Counted from the stretch's first letter, positions 25,190-38,571 are shown. The stretch is 64,000 nt of DNA from Chrysomallon squamiferum (GCA_012295275.1 CM022673.1:15251310-15315309); one strand, 5' to 3'. The notes: a model not told the origin generated them from the sequence alone. Program-made: numbers and translations.

Positions 25190-27040
25190 AAAATTCTGGT
25201 TACATATTCAAAATAGGGATGTAATGTCATTCAATGATCATTGATTTTATTTCTTCCAACTAACGCATAACTTTTCTTGTGTAGCCACTGATGTAATTTC
25301 GTGTGTATGGCAATCATTACTGCGAATATTAGTTTATTCATTATATGTCACAAAACTGCACTTGTAAAGCTTTGGAATTAATAAGATGGAACCATTAGCC
25401 ATGCTTTATTTATTTCTTTGATTTAAATGGCTGCAATTGCCTTCTTTTGTAAATACCAAAGGTTATCACAACTACTTCAGATAAAACAATACACCAGCGC
25501 ATCTTTTATCGACAATTGGTTTAATCTTCTTGACATTTCAACTGACTTTCCACATTCTAAAATAAGAGATAAAGCAATACTGCGACGTGTCTTTCATCTA
25601 AATCTGCTTTAATTTTCGCGATAGTTTAAGTCTCGCGTTGCATAAATGGCAATTCATTTTCTCTTTGCTTGGCTGACAAACACTAAAGGTATGAAGTCAG
25701 TTGAATTACCGCTATATCGGATTTTATTTTTCACCGGTGACGAATCAAAGTGGACATGAAAAGGGTTCATCTGAAATGGTGATTTACAAAAGAAGACTTG
25801 TGGTCGTGACTTAATTACAGACGACTGATATTAAAATGACAAAAACATGTGATCGAATGTAGACTAGAATAGACTGTCTGGAACCATAGGCACAGCTTTC
25901 CAACAACCGCTTTCAGTGTTTAATAAGTTCAGAATCCTTTGTTAAAGAAGCAATGTTTTCGTACGTCGATATTTTCTTTGAGGTGCTTTCATATTGTCAT
26001 CTTTTCATTCGTTTGTGAGCTACTTTATTCTTTAAGGTTACTTTCTTCTTCTTTTTTTTTTCGGAATTTCTTTCACCTTTGAAGACATTTCTTTTTCTCA
26101 GTATACTAGTATTTATTCGTTTCTCTTCTTATTACATTATTTGTGTTTCGTTTCTTTTTTCTTTTTTGTCTTTCTTTCTTTCTCTCTTTCTATCTTTCTC
26201 GTTTTCTATACCTGAGAGATTTGTTTCCTTTCTTCTCTTTTTTAATTTTTTTTTAAATTTTATAAAGATTTTTATCTTATTTTCTACTTATATTCAGAGA
26301 TTATGTTGTCATTACTTCTCATCTGTCATGTTTCTTTCTTCTTTTTTTTCAGGATGACCTTGTTCTTTGTCATAGATTCAGATGACCTGACTATAAATAT
26401 TACTTAATCTGTAAAGCAGACTAATTCTTAATGACTGAAAGTAATTTAATAAATAAGATTGACACATCGTGATTTAAAGCTCCACCAGTGAAAATTTTAA
26501 AAGTCTAACCATAGATATGTTCAAATTAGATAATGTTATTGTATTCAAACTAGTGCATGGAATTATATATATAAACAAATGTCAGAAATAAGTCTCTCAG
26601 AGGCACAGAGCATACAGTTCTTATAATGTACACAAATTTTCTACTGAAACAACAGTTTTAATCATTTCAACAGAGATGTATTCATCTCTACTAAGACACC
26701 TGCCAATTATTTTCAGTAAATAAGATATCTTCCGGATCACAGTGTTACGAGTCATCCAAATGACAGCGCCGCCTTGTGTGAACGTTACTGAGATATTTCA
26801 CTTCACAAATGTCAGACACTGCGCTTAATTAATGACAAAAGTGTCTGCTACGAAAAACGGGTGTAATGACACTACACACTGTTTAATTATTAATATTGTC
26901 TGAAATGTGATATATATAGAGACAGATAATTCGAGTAACGACTTGGATACGTCTGAAAAGCTGATATAAAATTGTATTAACCTGATAGCACTGGTTTTAC
27001 TCTCTTCCTCTCTGTCATTCACAGTTTTTCCGCCTGACTG
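25190..27040. other. Non-coding DNA with a pyrimidine-rich patch
   Basis: No gene recognised. 26040-26350 is a T/C-rich stretch (TTTCTTTC variants) that yields a Phe/Ser-rich spurious frame. A 7-bp-arm hairpin (AGAGATG...CATCTCT) lies at about 26671-26688. Confidence 0.5.
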
Positions 27041-27044
27041 ATAG

Positions 27045-27430
27045 TATATATATATATATATGTCCAGCTATCCATCTTTCTATCTTTCTGTGTCTATTTT
27101 TCTATCTGTCTATATATCTATCTAAGTATCTGTCCATCTGTTTGTCTATCTATTTGTCTTTATGTCTATTTATTTATCTATCTATCTTTCACTATACCTA
27201 CCTACCTATCTACCTACCTACCTATCAGTCTACCTATCTACCTGCGGATCCGTCCATCCATCCATCCATCAATCCATCAATTCATCTAGCCATTTAACTG
27301 TCTATCTATCTCACTGTCTGTGTGTCTGTCCGTTTGTCTATGTATTTATGTACCTATGTAAGTTTTATCTATCTGTCTATCTATGTACGTATCTATACAT
27401 CTATAATCACGTCTGTCAAATTGTGTTTTG
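27045..27430. repeat. Degenerate (CTAT/CTGT/CTAC)n tetranucleotide block
   Basis: About 390 bases of CTAT, CTGT, CTAC and CATC tetranucleotides, with a TA run at 27045-27061. The Tyr-Leu-Ser frames here are artefacts. A smaller related CTGT/CTCT block lies at about 27540-27620. Confidence 0.85.
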
Positions 27431-27624
27431 AATACTTTACCTTTCTTTCTCGACTACTTCAGTTTTCTTTTATTTCTCTCATTCATATCTCTTCTTCTAA
27501 TTTTATATATTAGAATGTTCGTTTGCCTGTTTGTACATCCACTTTCTCTATGTCTGTTTGTCTGTCTGTCTCTCTGTCTCTGTGTCATTCCCTCTCCCTG
27601 AAACTCTTTCTTTCTCTGTATATC

Positions 27625-29770
27625 AGGTTAATACACTGTAAACGAGTTTTTTTCACTCGAACAAAGATTAAAATCAAATTGTTCTATTTTGTTCAAACGA
27701 ATTGTTAAGGTAACATGTTGTTTAGATTAGTTATCATCTGACGCGATCAGTAATCACAACAAACGAGACCACTCTAACACAGAAAATATCAAAACATCAA
27801 TGTCAGATGATAAATAACAGAAAGTGTTACAGTCACAAGCCAGTGAGTACTTTACGTATGTATGAGAATAAATCAACAAGTATTTGTTGCTATCTCGGTT
27901 ATACTGAATGAACAGATACAAGATTGATGGTGTTCTTTTAGGAAAGTTGACATGAATGCATTAGCGTCAATTAGTTGAAGTGTTTAAAAGCCCACCGCGT
28001 AGAATTCACATAATTTTCTTGCGACGATGTGGAAATAAGCACTGAATGAACGAATAAAAATTTCACCGCAACAAGCAAAAAAAAAAAAATAATAATAATA
28101 ATAAATAAATAAATAAATAGCCATTTTCAAAATAGTCATAATGGTTTGTCTTTTCCTTTTTTTTTTTTTTTTGTTGTTGTTTTTTAATGTATTTCTAATA
28201 ATTTTGATCACAGATTTATAGCATCTATAAAACTTATTAAAAATATAAAAGAAAAAGAAAAAGAAAATATAAGAAGAAAGAAAGAAAGAAAATCTATCTG
28301 AAATCATATTTGAACAATTCCGAATGACGTGATGAATGACGTTTCATTCTTGGTAACGGGTTACGAGAGGTATCTGTCAGCATTAGGCTAATAAGTGAAA
28401 CACATCTTTATCACAGACACACCCAGCTTCCAAAACAGCTATTTTAAAACTCTCTTGTCTTGCCCGGTTAACATAATACCTTGGTTACTAGATGATGTGC
28501 TATTCGTACGAGGAAATAAAAAATAAAAATAAAAAGAAAGAAATTGTTTCAAGTATATGTTCGGTTTTTTTTTTTTTTTTTTTTTTCAAAGTGACTTCAG
28601 TCTGAAATATTCATAGTGTATCGTAAATCAATACAGTTAATATGCCTATAAATCTTCTCAATTAGACAGCACAGAGAAAAATATTTACCGGGTAAAGAGG
28701 TTTATTTTTTTCCATTAGTATTTATCTCGATGTACGCGGTTTCAGAAATGGAAAGTGAACTATAATATTCTACATAAAAAAAAAAAAAAAAAAAAAATAT
28801 TGTTGCTTTTAAAATAAGATGAATGAACGAATGAATGAATCAGAGAAGAGGTTTATTGAAACGAAATGTTATTATTATTTTCTTAAAGTTCATTTATTGT
28901 TCTCTTTCACATTCAAAGAACGTAATCAGTAAATATATAGTTAAATAAGGAACAACACACATTAATTATGTAACAGAACATGATGTAAAAAATAGAAGAG
29001 GAAAAAGAACTCTGAACGAAACATCGGAACGTGTTATGTTTATGATACGCAGTACACCAACGCGTTTTGGCCTTGGCAGTAATTACCCACCGTATTCAAC
29101 CTTGATCGGAACTGTGCGTGGGATGAAAAGTGGTTAAACTGACCACACCACTTAAGACCACTAAGTTTCGTGCCAAACCATCAATGGATTTCCGAGAGTT
29201 CATTAAGACAGTCGCCCCTGCAGAGTATAGTCATCGAGTTACAAAGACAAATGCTGCGAATGATCACTCCCCCACATACAGTTTAACTGAACGAGCAATT
29301 CTCTTCAGAATCGGTCTTCAAGGATGCCAAAGGGCAGTTTCCAGTCTAAATTGTCCAAAGAGATTACGGACATCGGTTAAGACATGCGTCAAATAGGACG
29401 CGATATACAATGACTGAAGTTAATTAGAAGAACATGTTCTAGGAGCAGCAAGTTTTTCTGCAGATTACTTTGATGAATTGTCAAGTGGACTGGTTTAGCG
29501 TGCAAACCATTGTATTGATGTGGGCAAACAATCTCGGTGATTAAATACAAAGAAGGATTATAGACTGTCTTTTACAGTAGTTGTATATGAATGAAGATAC
29601 TGAATTGTCACCTTCAGTGTAATATTATATTACAATATGACTGAAATATTAAATTTATTAAATTATTTGTATAGATAGCATTTTCATTTAATATTTTACA
29701 CGCTTTTATCCTGATTTAGTTTAGATAAAGCATAAAATAAAACAGTTACATGCAAGCGACTCAAATAAAC
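27625..29770. other. AT-rich non-coding DNA
   Basis: Contains homopolymers (A at about 28077-28089; T at 28564-28586; A at 28777-28797) and AAAT units (28100-28120). A repeat-free 88-codon GTG-started frame at 29130-29396 shows no recognisable domain and no convincing splice context, so it is not called. Confidence 0.5.
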
Positions 29771-29776
29771 AAACAG

Positions 29777-29788
29777 ATATATATATAT

Positions 29789-29832
<44 letters not shown>
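29777..29832. repeat. (TA)n microsatellite
   Basis: TA dinucleotides with one AAA interruption. Confidence 0.95.
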
Positions 29833-29838
<6 letters not shown>

Positions 29839-30169
29839 TAAGAATAATCAGTCTGTTACATGGACCACAGACACTTTTATTTACGGTGTGCAGTAGACGA
29901 TCTTGTAAACGCATTTTACTTTGGAAGTGGGAAAACATTGACTTAGAATGAGTAGTATACTAGCATCGATTCACGGAGTAAGCTTACATTGCTGCTAGAA
30001 GGTACTGGTTATACCAGTTCCAATTAACTGGCTAATATTGAGACCACACACTGAAGTGCTTCTCTTAGATGAACAAATCTTACGCAGATAACCCCACTGT
30101 CTGCCCTGAACACACGTTCAAGTTGCTTTACAGAGCTAGTTTAAATCTTCCCCAACGCGATTTATTAGA

Positions 30170-30290
30170 GCAGTAGTAGAAAAGTGGCTAGAGTGGGAAA
30201 TATCCCAATTAGTCCAGAGAGGTGATTTGATTCTGTGACCCATTACATCGCAGGAGAAAGATAAGCCTCCGAGGTAAAACTTTGCACGTT
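30170..30290 (+). mobile_element. Possible degenerate tRNA-derived SINE
   Basis: TGGCTAGAGTGG at 30185 resembles a pol III A-box with one extra base, and GATTTGATTCT at 30224 is a weak B-box-like word about 39 bases later. The flanks are not clearly delimited. Weaker than the candidate near 4031. Confidence 0.25.
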
Positions 30291-30329
30291 GATTAAATCA
30301 TTTATTATCATTAATTTTGCTTTTACTAT

Positions 30330-30692
30330 CAGCGCTGTTACTATTACCACTACATTAACAATAACAAATGCTGCTACTTCTACTACAATATTAAGCTACT
30401 GTTACATTAAAAGCAACAACTACATCAAAACTATTACAACTCGTTATATTAGTACTACTGTTTTTAGAATAATAAGTACCACTACTACTATTCAACAATA
30501 AATAATATTTATATTCTTACTTCTGTGCTACTACTACTACTGTTTCTGCTACTAATACTAGTATTAAAACAACAGCAACTATACTACTACTACTACTACT
30601 ACTACAACTACTAGTACTATTACAACTACTAGTACTACTACTTCGGCTAAAGTTACTAGATTACTGCTAATAATAACAACAATAACAACGAC

Positions 30693-30741
<49 letters not shown>
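30330..30741. repeat. (ACT)n-rich block ending in (AAT)n
   Basis: Degenerate ACT/CTA trinucleotides, becoming near-perfect ACT at about 30580-30640, and ending in a perfect AAT tract (30694-30741). Confidence 0.85.
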
Positions 30742-31092
30742 GTAATAATCAGGAGAAAAAGAAAAAGAAAAAGGAGAAGATGAAGAATGTTTTAAAATGC
30801 TAGATAATGGATTCAAGTCACCGTCTTCTCTCCTATTTTCAGATTTTTTAAAACCGTTTCGTCCTTTTTCGCTCCTTTTACACTAACATTATCATTGCAC
30901 TGACAGACATACCAAGATTCTAGAAAAAGAATCCATGACTGATTTGCTTGAACATTCCGTTGTCAGCTGTGTGAGACTGTTGATTGATTGCTATAGCTAT
31001 CACAGTGACACCAGACATACCAATTAACAAGAAATCATCATTTTTGAACTGAGCTGAATGTCAAAATTTATACTGGAAATTCATGAAGAGAA

Positions 31093-31097
<5 letters not shown>

Positions 31098-31156
<59 letters not shown>

Positions 31157-31168
31157 ATACATAAATAA
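31098..31168. repeat. (AAAT)n microsatellite, ~71 bp
   Basis: About 17 AAAT units, one of the longer tetranucleotide tracts. Confidence 0.95.
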
Positions 31169-31794
31169 ACCTGGCAGAATATTAACTGTTTCCATTTATA
31201 AAAAAAAGTGTGTATGTCTGTCAATATATGTTTTATGCGTTCTACGCATTATTGTTTTGTCGTCTATACTTTCAATGATCACCAATATTTTTTCTTTCTT
31301 TTCTTTCACTCGTTATAAAGATCAATACTTTTCCTGTGAAAACTGTCATGTGCATCCATCACGTACCAAGCTAGCAGCTAACACAAATATAACCATTCAT
31401 GGTTACTGATGCGGGCGATGGTTGTTCTACCCGAGGATATGTTCTTTGATGTCGTGATCATCAAGTAACTGATTTCAGATTATCTGTTTCATTACGGACA
31501 TATCAATATTCACTCCACATTTTATTATATTTTCTTCTTCTTTTTTTGCAAATCGACAGAATTTTTATTTTTGAAATAAATGAACTTAGACAAAACCTTG
31601 CTTTTTAATATTGTATAATAATAATAATAATAAAATAAAATCATACAAAAAATAATAAGCTGTAGCTTTTGAAAAATCGAATGTAGATATTGATTGTAAC
31701 GAGAAATAGTTTAGTCGATAGGGGCATCGAGGACATTTTTAGACGAACGAGCTACTCTTAGGCTAAACCATGCTAATGAGTATTAGTATTAGTC

Positions 31795-31996
31795 TGAGTA
31801 GTAGTAGTATTAGTAGTAGCGGTTTTGGCTGTAGTAGTAGTAGTAGAAGTAATGGCAGTGGTAGTAGTGATAATAAGTTGTAGAAGCAATAGTAGCAGCA
31901 GCAGTAGTTGTAGCAGTCGTAATGATAGTAGTAGTAGTAATAATGATAATACTGATTATGATTATGATGATAATAATGATAATAATTATGATGATC
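31795..31996. repeat. Compound (GTA)n-(GAT/AAT)n block
   Basis: GTA/TAG units with GCA variants change to GAT/AAT units. A 188-codon TTG-started frame begins in this block and runs to 32391. It is Val/Ser/Asp/Asn-repetitive, then Lys/Glu/Phe/Tyr-rich, and is judged non-coding. Confidence 0.85.
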
Positions 31997-31999
31997 ATA

Positions 32000-34430
32000 A
32001 TATATGGAAGGTGATGATGCTGGAAGTATTACTTAAATATCAGGATATATTGCCAGTCCTAAAACAGTTTGAAAGTTCTCAAAGAAATTTTTATTTTTAT
32101 TTTACGATTAACAAAGAAAAAAGAAAAAAAGAAAAAGAAAAAGAAAAAAAAGAAAAAGTTATGAAAGGGAAATTAATGAATGACTGTAACATTAAAGCCT
32201 TTGTATCTTTTGAACAATTTTATTTCATTAGTAAAGACTATATTAAAGCTTTCTTCTCTAACACTTTGATGATTTTTAACGTATTAAACTGCACCGGAAA
32301 TTATTTATCGTTTTATTACTGCGTCTACGTGTCGATGAACGTTTACCGTAAGATTTCACTTAAAAGCCTTTTAATTTTAAGTCAGAATTAACATATGAAA
32401 GTAATAGTAAGAAGTAGTATTGAGGAGGTAACAATAAAACAAATTAGTACAAGACAAAAAGGTTCTTAATTTACAGGCGAAGGTATTCGGTAATGTATGT
32501 ATATCGAAAAAGAAAATGAGAGTGGAAACCCGCTTCCGTTGTCAGAAATGGACTTTTTTTATATGTTTTTGTCAAAGGAAAAGACTTGTTATGCGGTTCT
32601 TGTTAAATAATTGACGGTGCTCTAGATGGGACGGAACATACCGAAACGAGAAATTGTTATTTATTTATTATTATTATTTTTTTTTTTATAACGCTTCCTT
32701 CTACACCTCAGCGCTTCGATCTGACGAATACACACATCTAGCGATGCTGGAGAAACCAGCAATATACAAACATGTCTACTCACAAGGGTACAGGTTCATA
32801 TTCATCTCTTTATGTAAGGAATAAATAAATCCACGGTCTGTGAGAAGCAATTTTAACGGTTACGTCACAATCTTCTGACATTTATCCTGCTTTATTACAG
32901 CAATCTGATTGCTGGAAGACGTCAGCACGAAATGCCACGTTAACATTTTTTTATTTTTTTTTATTTTGTAGATTACAGCTGGTGCTGCTGTTATCAGCGA
33001 AAAATTCACGATACCCATTAATTTTATACGATATACAGTAAACATCATGTTTATTGTCTGTTCGGCTGTTTACCGTTCATTTATTTTTGAACATTTCTAA
33101 GAAACCGTAAACTATTCAACTTGTTTGCGGCAGAATATCGCGTCTGTCTTACGTCGTGAGGATGGATATTTATTTTCATTTATGCTGAGTAAATCTATAT
33201 TTAGGGCAAAAAACATTAGGACTGATAGGGAAATGGCTGTTTGTTTCTTTCTGTTTTTTCGTCTTTGGTGTTCTGACAATATACGCTAGCCTGTATCATT
33301 GTTTGTCTGCTGAACTATGTGTATGCGAACGTATGTGTATATTTACATTCTGTGTAAAGTAGAATATGAACCAAAAAAACACAATAACAATAAATAAATA
33401 ACTAAATAAACTAAACTAACGAAATAAGATAAAGAAAACAGAAAGGCATGACTAAGTGAAAGAGAGAGATAGAGAGAGAAAAAAATATGAGGGAGAAAAA
33501 GCGATTAAATAGATTTGTTTCTTTATATTTCTGCTGAATTTTACTATAATCATAATGAAAAATAATTATACCAACCGAAATATAATGTAAATCAAGATTA
33601 ATAATCTTCATAAAGCCAGATTAAACTGAGATCGCTGAAAACAGAGAATAAACTAATGATATAGTCGGAGCTCGAATTTAAATTTTAAAAAAGTTCTAAT
33701 TGATATCAAACTGTTTTGATTTCCGTACCTCGCGTTGAATCCTTAATAAAACTTTGATTTCTATTGATTTTTAAGAATCGTTTGAGTACAGTTGATCGAT
33801 ACCACAAAATGGCATTTATTTAGTGCAATTAAGATAATTTACGGGTAGAGAAAGAAAAAATAAAAGAGAAAAAGGAAAAGACAGGCAATGTTTAAGGCAC
33901 ATCATTTTCTTTGTGTCAGACAGAACTCTAAATTAGACATCTAGGCAATCATCAACCACTTTTGATTTAATTACCTAGAATTTCCCGTTACAACATGTGC
34001 CCACAACTGTGGACATTTGTTTTCTATTCTAAGATGAAATGCATATACAACAGACTTTACGAGATTAGCTGAATGAAAGACGGCAACGGCTTTATGCATC
34101 TTAGCATCTTTTGTTTTTTTACTCCAGTAAACAGGGAATATATTTTGCTTGAAGTTGAATGAATAATTAAAGAAGAGATTTAAATCACGCTGCAGTAAAA
34201 CGTACAAAGTACATGCAGACATCTGACACTAGACGAGAGTATTCTACGTGTACGAGTCTCTTGTGCACACCTCTGTTTATTTATTAGTTAATGATTTCCA
34301 AAAATAAATTAAACACGAAGGATTTAATGCTATCTGAGGATCTGATAGCAGAATAAAAGTCACACGAATGTTTATGTATCTGTGTCTAACATGAAAATTA
34401 TATATTGATATATGAACTGTTTAGCAACAT
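32000..34430. other. AT-rich non-coding DNA
   Basis: No exon or element recognised. Purine-rich AAAG stretches occur at about 32110-32160 and GAGA variants at about 33460-33500. Confidence 0.5.
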
Positions 34431-34454
34431 CATTGCATATTTGTATGTTTGCGA

Positions 34455-34650
34455 TTTTAATATCAACGTGATGGAATATATTTAACGAAATCGTTAAATA
34501 TATTTTTATATTTCTGAATGTAATATCAAAGTCAAAATGAATATATGAATATACAAGAGAACTTAATTATAATATATACGAAAATGGTTTTAAATGTAAT
34601 ATCAAAGTCATATATGAAAGTATGGCTAAAATATTTAACGGAATAAGAAC
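34455..34650. repeat. Local ~63-76 bp duplications with a palindrome
   Basis: AATATCAA(A/C)GT recurs at 34459, 34522 and 34598 (spacings 63 and 76), with related flanks such as ATATTTAACG. Between the first two lies a perfect inverted repeat at 34475-34504 (14-bp arms, AA spacer). Confidence 0.6.
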
Positions 34651-36273
34651 CTGCTTTCATTTTCATGTTCATGGTTATTAGGTGTCATGAATTATGACTG
34701 ATGATAATCTCAGACAGAAAATTTGTTATCGCCAAAGCAAAGGCTACTCTTATTGATTAGAAATCTAGCATATTTCACTTATCGCTTTCAATACACATGT
34801 AATGACCGAGCATTTTCATCTGCTGGTTTGTGGGGAGTTACCGTATTTACTCGATATATTTGCCATAAGATGATTTTGAGAAAAAGGTGTAAAAAATATA
34901 TTGTCACATCTCATATTTAACTTAAGTTTGAGCCATCACAATCAACAGCAAAGTGAACCATCTTTAATAAATTTGTTTTTGTATATACTGATTGCACACC
35001 TCACACTACATTTATATTATCTTTGCCAGCAGGAAACGGAAGACATATAAAAAATAGTATAACCTCATTTAATTCTTCAAAGAGAATAAATATACAGAGA
35101 AAATACGGTAGGAAAATGCCATCTCAGTCGAACGTAGCCGTTCTTAATACTATTTATCCTAAAGCATTATATATTACAAAGGTGTCTAATGGCGTATTTG
35201 TAAAGGCACGAATGATGACTGATAAAGGTTAATTAAATATACTAATAAAGAAACGTTATATTAGTCACGTGTTAGATCGTTCATTGATTGACTGATTGAT
35301 TCATTCACAAAGTATTAGTCGATCAAATATATTACGCAGTGAGCTGTAAGCATAATACGAATAAAAATATGTAAACCAAGTAAACATTTTGTGAGTTAAG
35401 TGGATAAAATCAGAGAAAACGTGTATATAAATATATATATATATATATCTGTAAGAAAAATAAAATGTATAAAAGAAAAATCTGTAAATATTACCTTTCT
35501 CAAGCTCCTAGTTCAGTTCAAAGTGCATGACAACAGCTTGTCAAATTCTATATCCATTTTTTCGAACTCCAGTATCTTTATAACATCTTTAGTATTTTTG
35601 TTTTCCGAATTTTTCTGAATATTTAAATAAGTTTAATGGAATTTAGTAATATGTTGCTGTATTTTAATGTCATTCACTTTTCTGGATTGTGTACGTTATT
35701 CTATATAAAAATAACAACTCGTGGATTCTGTAAGTTATTAGGTACAAAACACCATTGTCATGGATTCTGTACGTTATTCACACTTTTGTATTACGTTATT
35801 TTGTATTGTTTGGAATAAAATATCACACTCCTTAATTTTATTAAATGTTTCTGTGTAAAACATATATATCTCTCTTGAACTGCGTTATATGCTTATTAAT
35901 ATACTCCTTATTTCCTTAAGTTAGTGAATAGATAAAACACCACATTCATAACAGTAATACTGAATCCGGATTCAACTCCACAATTTCCAACGAAGTTCCA
36001 ATATCGAACACTGTGTTAGAAAATAACTGCACCACTTAATGAAAAACACTTGTGAAAAAAAGCTTCCTATTAGAAAACAGTTTTACACGTCATCAGAATT
36101 TTATCTGTAGCGTTAAGAAAAATCTCTACTCCGGTTATTAATGATCGGCGCTCAGTGGATTAACAGACGCTCTTGTTTTCTTTTTATACTTTCAGGTTAT
36201 GTTCATCGACTTGCAGTACAGGAACTGTGGTAAATTGACGAAACAAACACTGCAGAGTAATACAATTATTCCG

Positions 36274-36274
36274 T

Positions 36275-36311
<37 letters not shown>

Positions 36312-36383
36312 AACAAGTCGGGAAAAAGAAGAGTTGTTAAAACCAAATTAAATTGTCAGTTTATATTAAGTTATAATTTAATA

Positions 36384-36419
<36 letters not shown>
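36274..36419. repeat. (GT)n and (AAT)n microsatellites
   Basis: A GT tract (36274-36308) and, about 75 bases later, a perfect AAT tract (36384-36419). Confidence 0.95.
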
Positions 36420-36735
36420 TGCTGTAAAAGATATGTGTGTATATAAGTGAAAGAATATTTATCTAAAGGTTTCGAAGTATGAGAGTTATGAAGACATCAG
36501 TACGAAACTGTTATAAAATCTTAACGAAACATAAAACAAGAAAACCAAAATTACAAAAAACAAAACTAACAAGAACAGAAATAAAAAAATAAAAATAGAA
36601 ATACTAACGGGAAAAAAAAAATTAAAAAGTAGAAAACTGAGTTTTAACCTTTAAGTGTTCCAGATCAGAGTAAAACGAAAAAATTCAGTTACAATCCAAC
36701 ACAAAAACGACAAGGAGACGAAAGTAAAAAGTGAT

Positions 36736-36770
36736 ATCAGAAGAAGAGCAGTGCTCGGCCCGAAACGTTG
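36736..36770 (+). other. Possible hammerhead-like/retroelement motif relic
   Basis: CAGAAGA, then GAGC-AGT-GCTC (a small hairpin), then GGCCCGAAACGTT. The order CUGAUGA-like word, stem-loop, then CGAAAC is that of the hammerhead ribozyme core found in Penelope-like elements and retrozymes. Here the first core word is mutated and the hairpin does not abut GAAA, so this would be a decayed copy or coincidence. Confidence 0.25.
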
Positions 36771-37827
36771 AAAGATCCGAAGCAGAGATGAGAATTCCCC
36801 GTTTACATTATTAACGTAGAACTTTCGCAATCGATGCAAGTCACTCCTCCGCGAAACCTAACGAGCAGAGCTTCTCGTAACAAGAAGCTGTGGTTTGGTA
36901 GCAGTTCCGACATTCCATCGCACAGTTAGAGTTTTTCCTTGTCTGCGCCTTCACACCGACTGTATTGTGGTCTTTTGTACGTTAACCTGAAATACAAAAT
37001 TCCATTAATTATATGAATAGAGCGATCAGTCAAATCTCGACAAATCTGCGAATAATCCTGCAAATAAGAAATAAATTTCTTGATCATATTAGCTTATTGC
37101 GACCAGAAAAATAAGAAAATGAGGTCTTGGAAATTCCAAGGTAAAATTTGGATCGTGGTAGTTTTCATTTGATAATAATAAGAAAAGAGAAAAGCTTTTG
37201 GAGAAAAACAAGGAGAAGATGACGTTTTTGAAATACCTTTGTAGAAAGTAGATTGTGACCGTTTTTATTTGTAGATAATACCAAAAAGAAAAGCTTTTGA
37301 AGCGCTTCGTTATTTATACAAATTCCTTTGTTAACAGTCAATTAAAACAATTTAATATGCTCCCAAAGTACTTTCTCAACATTAGAAAAATATATATTTT
37401 TTCAAAAATTTAGATAAAACGATTTTGTTAATCATTAAAATATTTTAAAACTATTTGAGACTTTTCAATCTTGCAGATGAGGAATGTTTTACGGTATGAA
37501 CAATGATTTAGAAATGTAGCACTGAGAAGCTATTTTTAATACTGTATACAAAGATTCGTGGCTGTCGAAACAAAATTATATTGTTAGTTATGAATGGATG
37601 TTTAAGGAACATATTGTATGGAGTGTAGTGAGTATTAAATAATTCTTAGTTGACCAAATAAATGTTTCTCTCTTAATATGAATACTTAGAGAAACAGTGC
37701 AACAAAATGTTATTTTTTGGGGGAAAAATATGCTTATTATAAAAAGACTACTTAAAACGAAGATAAAACATAAAAGCCTTTAATAATACTAAATTTTTTT
37801 AAATATTACGCTTGACATCATTTTAAA

Positions 37828-37906
37828 TTTTTTTTTTTTTTTTTTATGTATTATTTTTTTTTTTTTTTTTTTTTTTGTATGTATTTTTTTTTTTTTTTTG
37901 TATGTA

Positions 37907-37948
<42 letters not shown>
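37828..37948. repeat. T-homopolymers interleaved with (GTAT)n, ending in (GT)n
   Basis: Three T-runs separated by ATGTATTA and GTATGTA spacers lead into about 17 GT units. The alternation of T-run and GTATG spacers suggests stepwise duplication. Confidence 0.93.
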
Positions 37949-37950
<2 letters not shown>

Positions 37951-38356
37951 GAAGAAAATACGAGAATTAGACAAACTATTACAGAATACCAGAATGTTTC
38001 GCTTTCAAATATTTATTGTTAAACAGGCTGATTCCGCAGCAACGTGCACGTAATCAGCAATACACATTAATTTACAACTATCGGCTTTTGAAAAGATTCT
38101 CTCTAACGATCGATATTATATTAACAAAACTCAGTACAATTTACGTTTTTAGTCTACTTTCGTTTACAATTTTTCTAAAAAGGTTAAAAGAATAAATAAA
38201 TGAAATACTAATTTTATTTTATAAACAAATATACCATAAATATTTAAAACGTGACAAACATTTAAAAAAAAAGTGAAAAATTAAACTTATTGTCTCCATA
38301 ATTGAAACAGTGTCTTTCCGTACCTTATTTGTTTATCTGTTTGTCTGTCGTATTTC

Positions 38357-38359
<3 letters not shown>

Positions 38360-38395
<36 letters not shown>
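38360..38395. repeat. (TTA)n microsatellite
   Basis: Perfect TTA trinucleotides. Confidence 0.93.
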
Positions 38396-38486
38396 TCTTA
38401 TAAAACTATAGTCTGTACTTGCTTTCTATCTGTTTGTCTTTGAATTATTTTATATCTATGCCCGCTCTCTCAGTTTCATATACACA

Positions 38487-38489
<3 letters not shown>

Positions 38490-38541
<52 letters not shown>

Positions 38542-38547
38542 TCTCTT
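38490..38547. repeat. (TC)n microsatellite
   Basis: CT dinucleotides followed by CTAT/CTCT variants up to about 38570, where a GC-richer block begins. Confidence 0.95.
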
Positions 38548-38571
38548 TATCTATCTATATCTCTCTTTGTC

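Noticed and set aside
29130-29396. 88-codon frame of normal composition
   Set aside because: GTG-started, with no recognised domain and no convincing splice sites. A lone exon cannot be excluded but is not supported.
31825-32391. 188-codon open frame
   Set aside because: It starts at TTG inside a GTA/GAT microsatellite, is extremely biased in composition, and has no recognisable domain or splice context.
36120-36160. A-box-like GGCGCTCAGTGG as a SINE or tRNA start
   Set aside because: No B-box-like word at the right distance downstream.
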